Part shown: positions 10,852-22,507 of the stretch, piece after piece
Layout: each line of letters opens with the position of its first letter
Numbering within the stretch: the stretch's first letter is position 1
NCBI GenBank assembly: GCA_027919835.1
Contig: JANVFP010000020.1
Coordinates: 868,001-932,000, forward strand
Length of the DNA: 64,000 nt
Source: Lentinula raphanica
Lineage: Eukaryota; Basidiomycota; Agaricomycetes; Agaricales; Omphalotaceae
Direction of reading: 5' to 3'
Notes under the pieces: generated by a model
The model's input: the letters and a program-made list of their open reading frames with translations, nothing else
The model's database searches: none
What the model was told of the DNA's origin: nothing
Program-made: the position numbers and the translations under genes

Positions 10852-11890
10852 CTAGTGATTGGCTCGGGTCGGGTTGGTTGTCTCTAAGTCAGACCCGACC
10901 CGGAAACCGGTAGCCAACCGTACCCGTACACCCGGGTTCAGGTCACCCAGTTCACCCGATAAAACCGGTACACCTGGCAGATTGATAGCTGACCCGACAA
11001 CTCCAGTCGGGTCCTCAATTGTAACAAACGAGTACATAGACTACGGCACTGTATACATAGATGATATCTCCCCAACACTTTTTTGCATGCGTGGTGAGGT
11101 TGCCTTTGGGCCTTGGTGAGTTCTTGGTATACTCGTTCATGCAAGATACTCACCCGTTGATCCTTTGTCTCCAGTTTGTATCCCTTGTTTGACTTTAAAC
11201 GCACACAGGCCGCAAGTAAAAACGAAGTAGTCGGGCGTAACGCCGTCTTTCTTGAACTCAATTTTGGGCTCGGCGGAATAGAATGCATAGATAGATGCCT
11301 TTCGTCTCTTAAAATCTTTTCCTATATGTGATATGGTGAGCACCGAGGTTTTCTTTTTCCATCCAATGTTTGCACTCACTAATCTTTTTAACCGCTTCTT
11401 CTTTTGCAGCCTGCTTTTTAGCTGTGATATCTTCTGGGTCATCATCGTCATCTTTGTTGCCTTCACCCTCATCATCGGTTTTGTCTTGGGTAGTCTCGGA
11501 AGCTCTTGGTGTTGAGTCCTCACCACTGTCTATATACTTTTGTATCACCAGTTGCCATAACATTCTATATTACTTGGACTTACCTGTATCACTGTTTGGT
11601 TTTTTTTTGGTCTGTTTTTTAGTTACTTTGGCCGTTTTGTTAGCCACTGCTGATCGATTTGGTCGTGCCCGTTTCATAATGTAGTTGGTTCGTACAAAAC
11701 AGGTATTTAGTAAAAATGAACGTCGTTGGTACTCTCATCACGTAAATATGAACACCGGGGGCGTGAACTCAGTATCTCGAGTTTGGGTTGTTGGGTGGGT
11801 GTCGGGTCCTGGGAATCAGAACCGACCCGACCCGTTAGGGCTACCCGACCTGGAAACCAGCAAAACCCGGCCAACCCGAGCCAATCACTA
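10852..11890 (-). mobile_element. Non-autonomous hAT element (1039 bp) with exact 8-bp target duplication
   Basis: Both ends are the inverted repeat TAGTGATTGGCTCGGGT (left 10852; right end reads as its complement at 11890). TTGTCCAC is present immediately outside each end (10844-10851 and 11891-11898), the 8-bp duplication expected for hAT. Subterminal regions are rich in GGGTCGGGT and its complement. The inside keeps the first exons of a hAT transposase (BED finger), with the RNase-H-like catalytic part deleted. Confidence 0.9.
11060..11684 (-). pseudogene. hAT transposase N-terminus with BED zinc finger
   Basis: Starts at the ATG at 11684 with a basic leader (MKRARPNRS...), followed by an intron, an acidic stretch (about 11480), and then IYAFYSAEPKIEF and a finger: CGLC (about 11207-11218), then STG, and after an intron NLTTHAKKCWG (about 11075-11110). 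The C-x2-C ... H-x3-C arrangement is the BED finger that binds hAT termini. The frame change around 11340 needs either a very short intron or a frameshift. The sequence ends in the subterminal repeat soon after the finger, so no DDE core is present. A trimmed DNA-binding protein of this kind could compete for termini; that is inference. Confidence 0.65.
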
Positions 11891-11898
11891 TTGTCCAC

Positions 11899-12120
11899 GT
11901 GTCATTGTCATTGTCTGCATGTCATCGTCGTTGTCCGTGTGTCATCGTCGTTGCCTGCTTGTCGTTGTTTTCTGCTTGTTGTCAATGTTGATGTCTTGTC
12001 ATTGCTGTTGTCTATCCTCCTCCTCCTTTTCTTCTCCTTCTTGTCTTCTCCTCCTCCTTGTCTTCTCCTCCTCCATCCTTGTTGTCTTGTTCTCATTAGT
12101 GTCCATGTCATGTTAAGAAA
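11899..12120. repeat. Continuation of the GTC-rich minisatellite
   Basis: Units such as GTCATTGTCATTGTC and CGTCGTTGTC continue from the left side of the hAT insertion, then pass into a pyrimidine-rich TCCTCC tract (about 12016-12090). No gene. Confidence 0.6.
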
Positions 12121-12169
12121 ATGGGGTGGAGATGGTGGAGGTGGAGAGGCAGGGAGCTAAGGGTCTTCA

Positions 12170-12450
12170 GCAGGTCAGGTAACCTGTGAGTACTTGCAGG
12201 TAAGATCCGTGGGAATACCTGCAGGTTTTGTGACCCGCAGGTCCAGGTACCTGTATGCACAGGTCATAACAGGTCACAGGTCAGACTCAGAAAAATATTT
12301 TATAGGGACAGATCCAGGTAACCTGCAGGTATTGTCAAATTACTTGCAGGTATACCAGGACTTGCAGGTCAGGTACCTGTGAGCACAGGTCAGCAACAGG
12401 TCACAGGTCAGGATGTTGGAGGCAAAATACCTGCAGGTCAGGTCACAGGT
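12170..12450. repeat. ACCTGCAGGT / ACCTG-word array
   Basis: Dense direct and inverted copies of CAGGT and the palindrome ACCTGCAGGT, with longer units CAGGTACCTGT and CACAGGTC, in about 280 bp. The structure matches the word arrays of other elements in this window but with its own word. No terminal repeats or coding sequence were found. Confidence 0.5.
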
Positions 12451-12459
12451 ATGACTCGT

Positions 12460-12730
12460 CCGGGACTCGTGAAGACCCTTGCAGGGAGCAAATCGCGAGA
12501 ACAGATAGAATTACAGTTCTTTTGGCTTGGATACCGAGGCGCCGGATAAGCGCTGGACCAGCATAAGCTCGGCCAAGGCAAAAATGTGCATGAACAAGAC
12601 ATTGTGGACCCAAGAAAATAAGGCAAAATTGAGAAAAATCAGGGTTAATCCAAAAGAATGGTAAAACCTTTTGTGAGGGGTCTGGAGTCATTATACAGTA
12701 ATGAGGACTGTGAGAAAAGAGTCAAGCCAA
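12460..12730 (-). repeat. LTR-derived fragment
   Basis: Contains TTGGCTTGGATACCGAGGCG followed by GGATAAGCGC and AAGCTCGGCC, the reverse complement of the block at about 15871-15910 in the LTR at 15714, and close to the block at 55486-55528. The A-rich stretch that follows also matches. Only part of the LTR is present. Confidence 0.5.
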
Positions 12731-12734
12731 AAAA

Positions 12735-12845
12735 GATCCGGGTATGCAACCTGGGTCCCGGGTCTCAGATAGCTGAACCGACCTGACCCAAAATAGCCAC
12801 CCGACCCAGAACCCGGCACAACCTGGCCCACCCGTGATCTTCACT
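12735..12845. repeat. GGGTCGGGT-type hAT terminal fragment
   Basis: About 110 bp rich in CCCGACCC/CCCGGG words, like the subterminal zones of the hAT element at 10852 and the fragment at 43118. The exact terminus TAGTGATTGG is not seen, so it is a relative or a damaged end. Confidence 0.4.
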
Positions 12846-12849
12846 AAAT

Positions 12850-15571
12850 CCAACCCACTTACGCGAGCTGAGCTGCGATATCTTTCGCCTGCGTCAGCAT
12901 TTGAGTTCCATTCCTTGCTTTGACCTCCTGTAAGGCTTGAGTTGATACCAGATTGATGGTTGAGCATTGGGGTGAATGATATATCCTCCAATATGAAATC
13001 CAGTCTCTTGGTATACTTGGTTTGCCTTAGATGACAGTTAGTACACAAAACCTTGCACTCCATAAAAAAAACATACCATGTTGATGATTGGACGAATGAC
13101 CTTCCGCACCATGCCCTCAGACTTTCCTTTTGCAACAGACTGTTGGACAAAACTATCATAGTGAGCCCAATACCAGTCAATTTGCTGCTGCAGTGCTCGC
13201 TCCCGGGCATTGGGGTCCTTAAACTCTTCATTGGACAATCTTTTGTGCAAGAAGTTGTCCATTGCTTTACTGACGATTTTCGAGTATTCACCGATTGGCA
13301 CTGAGGGTTTAAATTTGTGAATGAGCAGCCAGATTGAGTGAGAAGCAGATACATACTTTCCTTGGGATGCTTCTGGTCTCCATGGTACTTGTACCATTTC
13401 TGCCATATGTTCCACATTGTCATTTTGCACGTAGGCCCTGCCTCAGCATTGACATACTTGAAGCAGGTTTCAACCGGCTTGCCAAACTCCCTTGCAATCT
13501 TTTCAATTTCTGTGTTCTTTTCAGTGATTATGGCATCCAATCAATCTTTTGCTGCTTGAGGAAGAGCACCCCTGCCCCCTTCGACTGGTGGACTGTTTGG
13601 TCGGGAGCATGGTTCAGTTTGGGGCATTTCCGGAGGAACTCAACATTTGCCTGTGGATTTTTTGGACTTGCTCAGTTTGGCAGGCGGCTGTCTGGACTGA
13701 GCCAACGCTTGACCACAACATTTAGTCCGTTTAGTAAGAAGGGTGGAGGGTTTTGGTTTGCATGAACCGCAAGAACGATGTTGAGGAATTTTGGGGTCTT
13801 CTTCATCCTCATAATCCTCTTCCTCCTCTTCTTCCTCCTCCTCCTCACTGGCGTACTTGTCTGAGTCATCCTCATCATCCTCTCCTTCCACATTTGACTT
13901 GGACAAGTTCCAACTGTCGTTGTATTCTTCTTCTCTCAGTCCGGAAAAGGTCGAGGCCTGCGATCTGCTCAAACGGTTGGACCTGCGGGGTTTGGGGAGT
14001 GATTGCTGCTATTTGGGCTCGTCCTCGTCCTCGTTCTCTTCTTCATTTTCATCAACAACTTCTTTTGCTTTACCCTTGGAATTTTCCCTTGCCCTCTCGA
14101 GAACATCCTCGTCGGGTTTCAAAGGTGGTGATTGAGCAGAGCTGGCATAACTAACAAGCTGAACAGGGGAAGATGGGTGTTCCGGAGAAGGTGGGCATTT
14201 TGGAGAAGGTGGGCATTTCAGAGAAAGAAGATTGTGGTTCAAGGGAAGGCCGATGCTGAACTGGCTGAAGGCTTCCAACAGGCTCTTTGAGTCAAATGTT
14301 GGATAACTTTATAGGTTCACCAAAACAAGCAGGGTACCAAAGGGAAGTTTTGGGTATCATATTCATGGTCAGCTCCCTTAGCAGGTACATGTGGTACAAA
14401 TAAACACCCCAGAAGCCTTGAGGATTGATTTCCTTGATATACTCGGCAATCTGATGGGAGGTGGCAGTATCTGTGTCTAAGGGAAGGGTATTGTTGTATG
14501 CACGATCTGCAGGAACGACTGCCAAGGCAATTAAATAGAACCTGAAGCGATCCAAAATCCTTTGAACTGTTGTCGCATAAGTCTGGCGTGCTTTCGAACT
14601 GTTGTCGTATAAGTCTGGCATGCTCTCAGAACATACTCATTGCGAAACTTAGCCAAGGCGTGATAATCCTGTGTAAGGATTGCCAACATCAGACCATCAT
14701 CTTCATCCCAGTTGTCAGGAAAAGAGACGGGTTCTGGAGGTAATTTCTCCTCCTCTTCTTCTTCAAGCGCACCAACAGGAGGCGGCGAAGGCACACCAAC
14801 AGGAGGAGGTGAAGAGGAATAGCCTACAATATCAACTACCGGTGTAGCTGATGGCCATGGGGTTTTTGTAGGAGCAATGGAAGGGGTGTCTGCAGCAGCA
14901 CATGCAGCCAATGGCGAAGGTATATTTGGAGCAAGAGAAGGAGAGGCTGCAGAAGCAGATGGCGCAGCGCCAGTGGGAGACATGACAACGGCTGCATCGG
15001 GGACTGTAACCTTGGCAGGTTGAGCTGTCTTCTTGATTTTCTTCTTCCCCTTGCGTGGTGGGCCAACACGGTCATTAGTTGGTATGGCAGAGTCTTTGTC
15101 AATGATATGCTCATTCTGGTGTCCGCGTGGTGGGCCAACACGGTTGTTAGTTGGTATGGCAGAGTCTTTGTCAATGAGATGCTCATTCTGGTGTCCAAAA
15201 ATATCAGAAGTGTGAATATGGAGGACTTGAGCAACATACCTGTTCTGAGTTGTTGATTTCAGTGGAAGTACCAGGAGCTCGACTGGCAGAATCTTCATCA
15301 AAGGGAGACTCATTCTAGCGTTAAAATTTAGAAATGTGTACGTGGAGGTCGCAAGGGACATACCTGTTGACTTTTCTTATTTGGAGGCCCTTCCTGTTTG
15401 CTATCTGTTTCCTTTTGTTCTTTTTTGCCAGCCTACCAGAAATTGAGCGCAAGTGTAGGACGGTTGTAATACAAACCTACCTTGGCTCATTTTTTCCGTT
15501 TTTGAGCCACAGCTTCTACAGAGGAAAGAGACACCTGGATGACACCAGGAGTTGAGTGAGTTCGTTGTTTC
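12850..15571 (-). pseudogene. Decayed Agaricomycete orphan gene with acidic and proline-rich regions
   Basis: Exons can be followed on the minus strand from MKQRTHSTPG (ATG at 15571), through a lysine-rich segment, NESPFDEDSASRAPG, a 24-residue repeat (15196-15053), a proline/alanine-rich region, DDGLMLAILTQDYHALAKFR, FYLIALAVVPADRAY, GFWGVYLYHMYLLRELTMN, a long acidic stretch (about 13800-13860), LDAIITEKNTEIEKIAREFG, and WNIWQKWYKYHG to DWYWAHYDSFVQQSVAKGKS. In-frame stops lie at about 15495, 14008, 13639 and 13541, and a 33-bp tandem duplication near 14570-14630 shifts the frame. The intron pattern is otherwise good. I recall similar multi-copy uncharacterised proteins in mushrooms, but no biochemical role is known to me. 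Confidence 0.5.
15053..15196. repeat. 72-bp tandem repeat, two copies, coding
   Basis: Two adjacent 72-bp units differ at only a few bases and keep the reading frame of the minus-strand gene, giving a repeated 24-residue block (IDKDSAIPTN and VGPPR within it). A unit length divisible by three in an otherwise stop-ridden gene suggests the duplication arose while the gene was still coding. Confidence 0.8.
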
Positions 15572-15713
15572 ATTTGCGTGTGCATTGTTCTATGCATGAT
15601 TGTCGAATGTCAGACCGGCAGTTGAAACTCAGCATTTTCTCTCTTTTATTTAACCACTTACCAGTTGTGGATTCCCACAGTTCTATCGCATATAATCTAC
15701 TGATGTATGTTCT

Positions 15714-17159
15714 TGTTATGAAGCATAACATGTACTTCTAAGCCCCTACAAATTGCTCAAATATTCCCAGCATATCCCCTGATTTTTCCTGATTTTCCTA
15801 CTATTTTTCCATATTTTTCCATCATTTATTTGGGCTTAAACAACCTCTGCAGTCCTTTTCTATCAATGGCCAAGCTTACGCCGAGATGGCGCTTATTCGG
15901 CGTCTTGGTATCCAAATGTGGAAGCACCATCTTTTTCCTTCTCCCACGCTCATCCTCTCTCCTCGCTCCTATCTCCCCTCTTCATCCTCAACCTCCCAAT
16001 GCGATGGAACCAACGGATCAACACCAAGGACATCAGGACGGGCTAGAAGGGTGGTGAAGATGATGAGGAACGACCTTAGAGGGCTGAAGACCGCAAGGAC
16101 ATGGTCTGCCAGCCAATATCCTTATTGGTGCGTAATCCATTCAATGAACTGATTACATCCTAACTGACAAAGTCCTGTCGTCAGGATAAGGACATCGTTG
16201 ACTCACGTCGACAATTCCCGACTCCTTCGTGCTCATCCCGGATCTCAACGCCTCCCATAAACCCCCGGAACCGCTTTTTCATGTCAAAACCCCGGTTCCA
16301 CTGTGTCAATGACACATCGCCGCTCCATTCTCCATTCAACTGTCCCTCGACTGGTTTCCATCATCCTCGGCCTGGTGACGCTACGTTTAGTCGTCTTTAG
16401 TGAGGATACAAGCCCAGCAACCCTTCTTCTGTGTTACACCTTTGGTTCCGCCTTGTCAAGCTCGTCCTCACCCCTCTGTTCTTCCGTTTGGCACTTTGTC
16501 AACCCATTACTGTCATCTTCCAGCTCACTACACCTTGTTTGGTCATCCCTGATGACCATACACACCTTGGCACCCTATCTTGTGTTGGTGACCTTTCCCA
16601 ACCCCCACTCTCGACATCCCAGGCTCAAATAGGCGTCGTTCAGCCCTTGTCTACTTAAACCGCGTCGCCATCAACTCGTTCATGTGTGTCATCAGTTTTC
16701 CTTTCATTCCCTGCCCTTCTACTTACCCCATTTAGCCTTTTCATAGGCGTACCTTCAGCCTGGTTTGCTTCTTTCAATGACAGGCGATGCAAGACAAGTC
16801 ATGGTGACTCCTTGCCTGTCATCCTTTCTTATTGTTTATCTCATACTTTCTTGTCATTTAACCGGCCAGGTCAACGCGTATGCCTATGTTGACTCGCGCC
16901 TTCTTTATTTGACTTATCATTGAGTCAAATTGATGATGATTGACAATGACATGGCTCCGGGACTTGTCATCATGGTGACGTGTCCCACAGCCAACATTTA
17001 TTTACATTACTTACCTTTTATATCTTTACCTACCAAAAACCTATATAAACCCTATGTATTTTGTAAACCAATCCCCAGATTGGTTATTTTTATAGGTTCT
17101 CAATACAATTTGGTTTTATCTCTCTCATCTTGGTCTGGTTCCTTGCCAGTGTAACAACA
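15714..17159 (+). repeat. LTR-like sequence, about 1.4 kb
   Basis: Starts TGTTATGAAGCATAACATG, itself a short palindrome and a start also seen (reverse complement) at 55684 and, diverged, at 19826. Near the end are a TATA-like CTATATAAACC (17041) and a downstream region ending GTGTAACAACA, followed by TTTGTATCATCAA, which resembles a primer-binding site. The block GATGGCGCTTATTCGGCGTC (about 15885) is shared with the fragments at 12460 and 55239. The 5-bp flanks GTTCT and GTTTG do not match, so a solo LTR is not proven. Reading frames inside are not convincing. Confidence 0.5.
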
Positions 17160-17783
17160 GTTTGTATCATCAATATCCAGGTTTCAGTGACCCCTAACCA
17201 CTTGGAGTCCAGATCCTCGGTGTAGACCTATTAGCTTAGCAGCTTGTCTACAACATTCTTTGGACTGAATGCTTGTAGCCTTCATCTTTGGTGCTGTCGA
17301 GGGATAGAGCAACAAGCACCTAACAGTTCTCAGGTCTCCATTCATCATATGTGTAACTGAAACAGTGAAACTACATATGAGTTTCTGTCTAAACACTACG
17401 CTACTACTATTCAGTTGCCAAATAAGTTCCCTATGTAAAGTAAGCTAAGCCTCACACTATAAAGAAACACAGAAAACATACCGCACTGTGGTGACGATGT
17501 TACTACCTACCGACGCAATGCGAAGACAAACTGACTGCGCTGTTGTAGTAGTGTTGAATTCGGTATATAGCCCTGGGTTGAGGCCATATTAGTCTTCATC
17601 ACCTCACGACATATCTGGCGACCAAATATATGGGATGAGGTCGGGAGAACAGATGTAGGGATGAGAGCGATAGATGTACTGTGAGATGAGTGTCGAATCA
17701 GCTCCGGGTGTCATAGGGAATCCAAGACGCCTCGGCAAAGATGGGAGTTTGAGAAAAAGAAGAGAAATTGTTCACGTGATAAT
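17160..17783. other. Unassigned, no gene seen
   Basis: Follows the LTR-like block. Short open frames here lack motifs and splice structure. It may be the start of the internal region of a retrotransposon that has otherwise gone, or simply host spacer. Confidence 0.35.
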
Positions 17784-18784
17784 GTGATTCCGGATGACTT
17801 GCTGGAACTTTGGAATTTCCGATTTGAATGGATTTCTGCTATTTTTGTAGTGGAAATCCATTTGAATCAGAAATCCCAATCGGATTGGCAGGAATGTAAA
17901 ATGAATCCATTCATACTGGTAGAGGCAGAGGAGGACGATGAGGAAGAGTTTGAGAGCGACAACGAGCCTGGTGTCTTCATGGAAGGAACTACGCTCGATG
18001 ACTTTCAATTGCAACAACATCTTAGACATTCAATGTACTACGAACGAATAGACACAATCCTTGCATGATACGAGTTGTCCCTCCCTCCTATTGAAACTTC
18101 CATTTCGTTGCCTACTCATCCACCCTCCGCATCTCTTTCAAACTCCCCTTCCATTAATACTGTTGATGGACTCCATCGCTGCCCTAGACTATGATAATCT
18201 TCTAGGATTACCTGGTAACAATGTCGATGATCTCAAAGTTACGGTAGACCCATTACTCCTAGGCCTCATGGAGGAGCTCGTTCAAAAAGCTTCAGAGTAT
18301 AGTCTCCTCAAGGTTTACGTGGTATGGTGCGAGCACAGTTCAGAGAATGATATTATCTCCCGCATTCAGAATGACATCGCTCACAAACTCGTGAGCCCTG
18401 ACATGTTGTGGAATGTGTTCCATTCCCAGTTCCTGGGGCAGGTCTACTTGCATGTCCACAATATGAACAGGTTCAACGTTTATCTCACAGCATATCTGCA
18501 ACGAGTACCAGGTTTTATCTATCCCAACAGGCAGCCGATCTCTCATCCAACTTCTCACAAGAACCAACGTACTGACATCAAACCTGATGGTACCTCAGTC
18601 ACTGCGATCATGTCCAATATTCCTCCCCTCTGGGAATCAGCCCATCTATTGATGCCTATCCACAGCCTTATTCCTTGGCATGACAGTCCTTTAGCCTTGA
18701 ACCACAATCTTCTCCTCCTCTGCTATCAGGCTCAACAGGATATAGTCCAAGCCGGAACCTGGGTCAGGAGAGTTAGCCTGTGAG
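17784..18784 (+). pseudogene. SPT5-like protein (acidic N-terminus and NGN domain), truncated
   Basis: The first part encodes NPFILVEAEEDDEEEFESDN, the acidic N-terminal style of SPT5. An in-frame TGA at 18066-18068 follows ERIDTILA. In the next frame VYVVWCEHSSENDIISRI, then SQFLGQVYLHV and LQRVPGFIYP fit a NusG N-terminal (NGN) domain: a tryptophan strand, a helix, then the F-x-G-Y/Q-V-Y strand. The last residues, AGTWVRRVSL, look like the entry to a KOW motif, where the similarity stops at about 18780. True SPT5 is an essential transcription elongation factor of about 1000 residues. Short SPT5-like copies are multi-copy in Agaricomycetes, so this is more likely a decayed member of that set. 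Confidence 0.55.
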
Positions 18785-19325
18785 TATCTCAGTTTTGATT
18801 CTGAGATCAAAACTGAGAAGGAAGCTCATTACTTCTAGCTTATGGATGAAATGGAGAGGATTTGATTCTTGCTCAATGATATTTTTTGGAATCTTGATTT
18901 GGCTTTCATACTCTTTTTTATTGAAATAGTCTCTCATTTGTATCTTATATAATATATTTTGGTTAATGTTTGGCTTATATCTAGGGATGTTCATAAGTGA
19001 AAAGTATTTCCAAGTATTTGTGAGCTTTTTCATAGTTGTGGCTTGTGAGTCGAGTGTTAATAGCCTCTTGTGAGAGCTGCTTAGTCAGGAGAGGAAATTT
19101 TGTCTCCTGACTAAGCAAAATGCAAGGTTGAGGGCCATGACATCATTGATTTTTACTTTTTTGTAATGATGTCATTACCTCAACTTGAAAGAGCTGAAAA
19201 TTCAGCTGCAGCTCTTCTGAGTTAAATTCCCCTGGATGGCATTTTGTATAACAGTGAATCCATACATTTCTTTGTATCACAAGTACCAAGGATACTTGAG
19301 TATGTACTCCTGAATACATCTACTT
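18785..19325. other. AT-rich spacer with two hairpins
   Basis: Contains an inverted repeat of CTCAGTTTTGATT near 18787-18820 and a perfect-looking stem of GCTTAGTCAGGAGA with a 10-nt loop at about 19078-19116. These may be remains of element termini. No coding sequence. Confidence 0.4.
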
Positions 19326-19800
19326 ATATCAGAGGAAGTGATTGTGAATGTGATAGACCTCTCCTTGACAACTCTGCAAGATAATCCTGCCACATGTCCT
19401 GTGCTATGGTATCCCATAATGTTGACACCCTTGTTGACTCCTCCATTTCAGAAGACAAGACTGCTTCACCATCAAGATCTGGTGCAACCAATTCTCGCAC
19501 TGTTGGAAGCTGGAATGGTAGCTCTGGTGGATCATAGATGATGATGAAGTTGTGAAGAACTGAGATGGCCAGTGGCAAGAGGCTTTGAGTGTGCATTGAG
19601 TACTCACTGCACTCACAAACAATCTTTCAGGTCCTTTTTGTCAATTCAAATATGTGCTTGATTACATTCTGGAGCTGAGCATGATGAAGATTAAACAGCT
19701 CTTCCTTATTTTGAGGACTGCAATGAGATCAGATAAAATGATAGCTCCAATACATACTGGATATTAGCAGCTTCCCATTCTCTCAAATGATAGCAAATAT
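19326..19800 (-). pseudogene. PIF/Harbinger transposase C-terminal remnant (DDE_4 nuclease)
   Basis: On the minus strand LREWEAANIQ is followed by a GTATGT...GCAG intron, then NKEELFNLHHAQLQNVIKHI and, after an in-frame TGA, EYSMHTQSLLPLAISVLHNF, ending near DIAQDMWQDYL. The pattern N-x-x-E-L-F-N-L-x-H-A...V-I-x-x-I-F...HNFI is the C-terminal end of PIF/Harbinger-type DDE nucleases in mushrooms; the glutamate of EELFNL is probably part of that catalytic region. The N-terminal two thirds are absent and the stop breaks the frame. Confidence 0.65.
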
Positions 19801-19825
19801 TCCAATATGGAACTATGAGACTATC

Positions 19826-20230
19826 TGTTATGAAGCATAATACCCCCCAGCCCTCTACTATTTTTTTGTATTTTTTCCATATTTTTACAAGCCCTAACCA
19901 GCCTCAGAATGACGAAGACCCCTAAAGAATCACATAGATGCCGAACCGGCGCTAATTCGGCATCACATGTTTACCGCCGCTGTTAATGCCATCATCTCTT
20001 TCTTCTTGATGGGTTCGTGGCAGTCATCTTCATCTTCCGTCATCACTAGCACTCTCTGTCTCCCCGTTTATCCCCTCAACCTCTCCCCTCGTCCCACCAA
20101 GTCAACCAACGTTTCCTCAGAACCAGCTTTGCAATTCCTTCCCCTTCTCCACCCGACCCAATGCGACGTCGGAACACCAAGTGACTGGTTTGGATCGTCC
20201 TAGCCCAAGCATCCTTGGGATCGTTCTCCC
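19826..20230 (+). repeat. Diverged LTR fragment
   Basis: Starts TGTTATGAAGCATAATACC, then an AT-rich stretch, then GATGCCGAACCGGCGCTAAT, paralleling the order of blocks in the LTR at 15714. Similarity fades after about 20230. Confidence 0.45.
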
Positions 20231-20259
20231 AATTGATCTTTCTTGGGGTTCGTCGAAGG

Positions 20260-21118
20260 TTGTTGTAAGATAGAGAAGACGAAGGAAAGGATGGGGAAAG
20301 AACGAAGGACAGAGGGGAGACAAGGGCGAAAATGCAAAGCCACTGACGATACCCGACGATTCACCATTTGATTAAAGTGGAGTGAAGTGCAGGGTGAGGG
20401 CGTTTCAGCGAGGGATTTTCGAGTGTGTAGTAGGAGTCGGTTTGGAAAATGAGAAGAAGGATGTGAGTGGGGGTGGCTGGTGAGAGAAAACATACCATCA
20501 CACCAGCCCTCAACTGGATATTATCATATTGAGCAAGCCTATCTGGTATCCACCCATAACCGATTATCATCGGTGGCTGCCGCACGGGGAACATAGAAAC
20601 ATTTCGCAGTATTCGGGGAAGGGTTCTGGAGGGGTTCCTCAAACAAAGATGAAAGTGGGGGAGAGGTGGAGGAAAGGGGTGGAGGAGTGGAGATGGTGGA
20701 CGAAGAACTTGAAAAGAGAAAGTCTAGGGTATGATCCTGTTAAATATCCGAATTGTACCCAACAAATACAACTATTTACCAGTGCATGCCTTCGGAATTT
20801 GACTTGACCCACACCCCACACCCCACACCCCACGATATGTTGTTTCCAACATGTTTGCCCTCCTCCTTTCTCAGTCGTGTATTATATATCCCTGCTTCTT
20901 GCGAGCATTGTCTGCTGACCGAAGCAAGTTCATCGACGAAGACCGTTTGCATGGACGTCTTCGAGCAAAGACCGAGAGCTCGATGGTGTTGAATGGATGG
21001 AGCAAGAGGGAGGAAGGGGAGGGGAGAAAACGGGGTTCCAAATTTGATTCGTATGTTCAGGCTTGATGAGGGATTATGAGAGGTTGAGTGGGGGGAGAGG
21101 TGGGAGGGAGCGTGGACG
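20260..21118. repeat. Repeat R, copy 1
   Basis: About 860 bp similar in order and orientation to 24640-25380: a GTGGAG/GTGCAGGGTG block, GTGTAGTAG, a GAGAGAAAACATACC or GAGAGATGCTTAC block, GACTGCCGCAC/GGCTGCCGCAC, GGTGGAGATGGTGGAC-like purine tract, and ...GAGAGCTCGATGGTGTTG. In reverse complement the blocks begin with splice-donor-like GTATGT/GTAAGC, hinting at a decayed minus-strand gene, but I could not build a protein. Confidence 0.45.
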
Positions 21119-22297
21119 TAGATATACAGCTGAGGATGTAAGATCTATGCGAAGTAGCCCGATAAGTCTCGAGCACAGCTTCACGAAGTACACCGATACT
21201 CTCTCAAAGGGTCAAATTTTGGCTCTGGGGGCTATTATTTTTTAATAATATATATATATTAATTGTATTTTCCATTAAAAAAAATAGGAAAAAAATATAC
21301 AGCTTTGCGAAGCGGTGTGGCAAATATCACAAATGATGGCATCAGCCAAAATGATGAGATCTGCATCATTGATTTGCCTTTTTGGGAAAAAAAAGATTTA
21401 TATTGAAACCAGGGGTCATGAGAGTGCATATGAGTGTTTAAAAATAGGAAATATCATATAGGAAGCATATAGGGTATCCCAGGCACATCAAAGTGGCCTA
21501 AAAAGGAAATTGGTCTAAAAATAGAACTTGATCTCATCAGGTAGCAAAAAATCTGAAAAAATCATAAAAATACTCAAAAAATTCAGGGTCACCTCGTTGG
21601 CCCTGAAAACGCAAAATAAAAAAAAATACGCGACAAGTGTAAAAATTTTTATCACTCCAAATCATACCAGATCCTCTATACATTGAGTATATATGATGTA
21701 CATGCTATTTTTAGCACCCCTAGTACACTCAGACACTTAGAATGGCTTATATCATTCAATATATTCAGCACACTCAATGCTTATTATACTTAACACACTT
21801 AACAATGAAAAAACTCGGAATGGTAGTAATGTATATTATACTCAACACACTCAACAATGAAAAACCTCAAAACAGTGTTCATGTGTATTATACTTAACAC
21901 ACTTAACACACTTAACAATGAAAAAAAACTCGGAATAGTAGTAATGTATATCATACTCAACACACTCAACAATGAAAAACCTCGAAACAGTGTTCATGTG
22001 TGTTATACTCAACACACATAATGCACTTAACAATGAAAACTCTCAGAACAGTGTCCATGTGTATTATACTTAACATACTCAACACACTTAACAATGAAAA
22101 AACTCAGAACAGTGTTCATGTGTGTTATAACACACTTCATCAATCAATATAACATACTTAACAATCAAAACTCGGAGTAGTGTTATCACAAATTATACTT
22201 AACACACTTCATCAGTAAGTATAACATACCTTCAATAGGACATTGTTATACTATAACACACTTATAACAACGAGTTTTGGGCGCTTATGGGCGCTTA

Positions 22298-22507
22298 TTT
22301 GGGGTTTTTGAGTCGAAATTCATGAATAGTACACTCAATAATTTTTGTATGGGCTCCATATTGTGTCAGGATGTTGTCTATATCATATTCTTCTAGATAT
22401 AATTTGGAGAACTTGAAAATACAACCTGTGTGGCTAGCTATACTATAATCTTTTGTGATATAACAGTGTTTTATGTAAATGCCAATGCATATGTCCATGT
22501 AATGCAA
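22298..22507 (-). CDS. Conserved 70-codon ORF in left arm of element A
   Basis: Reads from MHYMDICIG through YIKHCYITKDYSIASHTG to EFRLKNPK and a TAA just before the GGGCGCTTAT words. It is the mirror copy of the ORF at 22740. Counterparts at the same place occur at 42735, 53867 and 60287, and in more diverged form at 34721. I recognise no domain. The part entering the element centre differs between the arms but stays in frame. It may be a real peptide, or an open frame carried by recent copies. Confidence 0.35.

Noticed and set aside
13334..14154. Plus-strand frames of 143 and 133 codons
   Set aside because: Antisense shadows of the decayed minus-strand orphan gene with its acidic stretch.
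16040..16900. Host gene within the LTR-like block (frames of 88-109 codons)
   Set aside because: No motif or splice structure, and the block is bordered by LTR-type sequence shared with other places.
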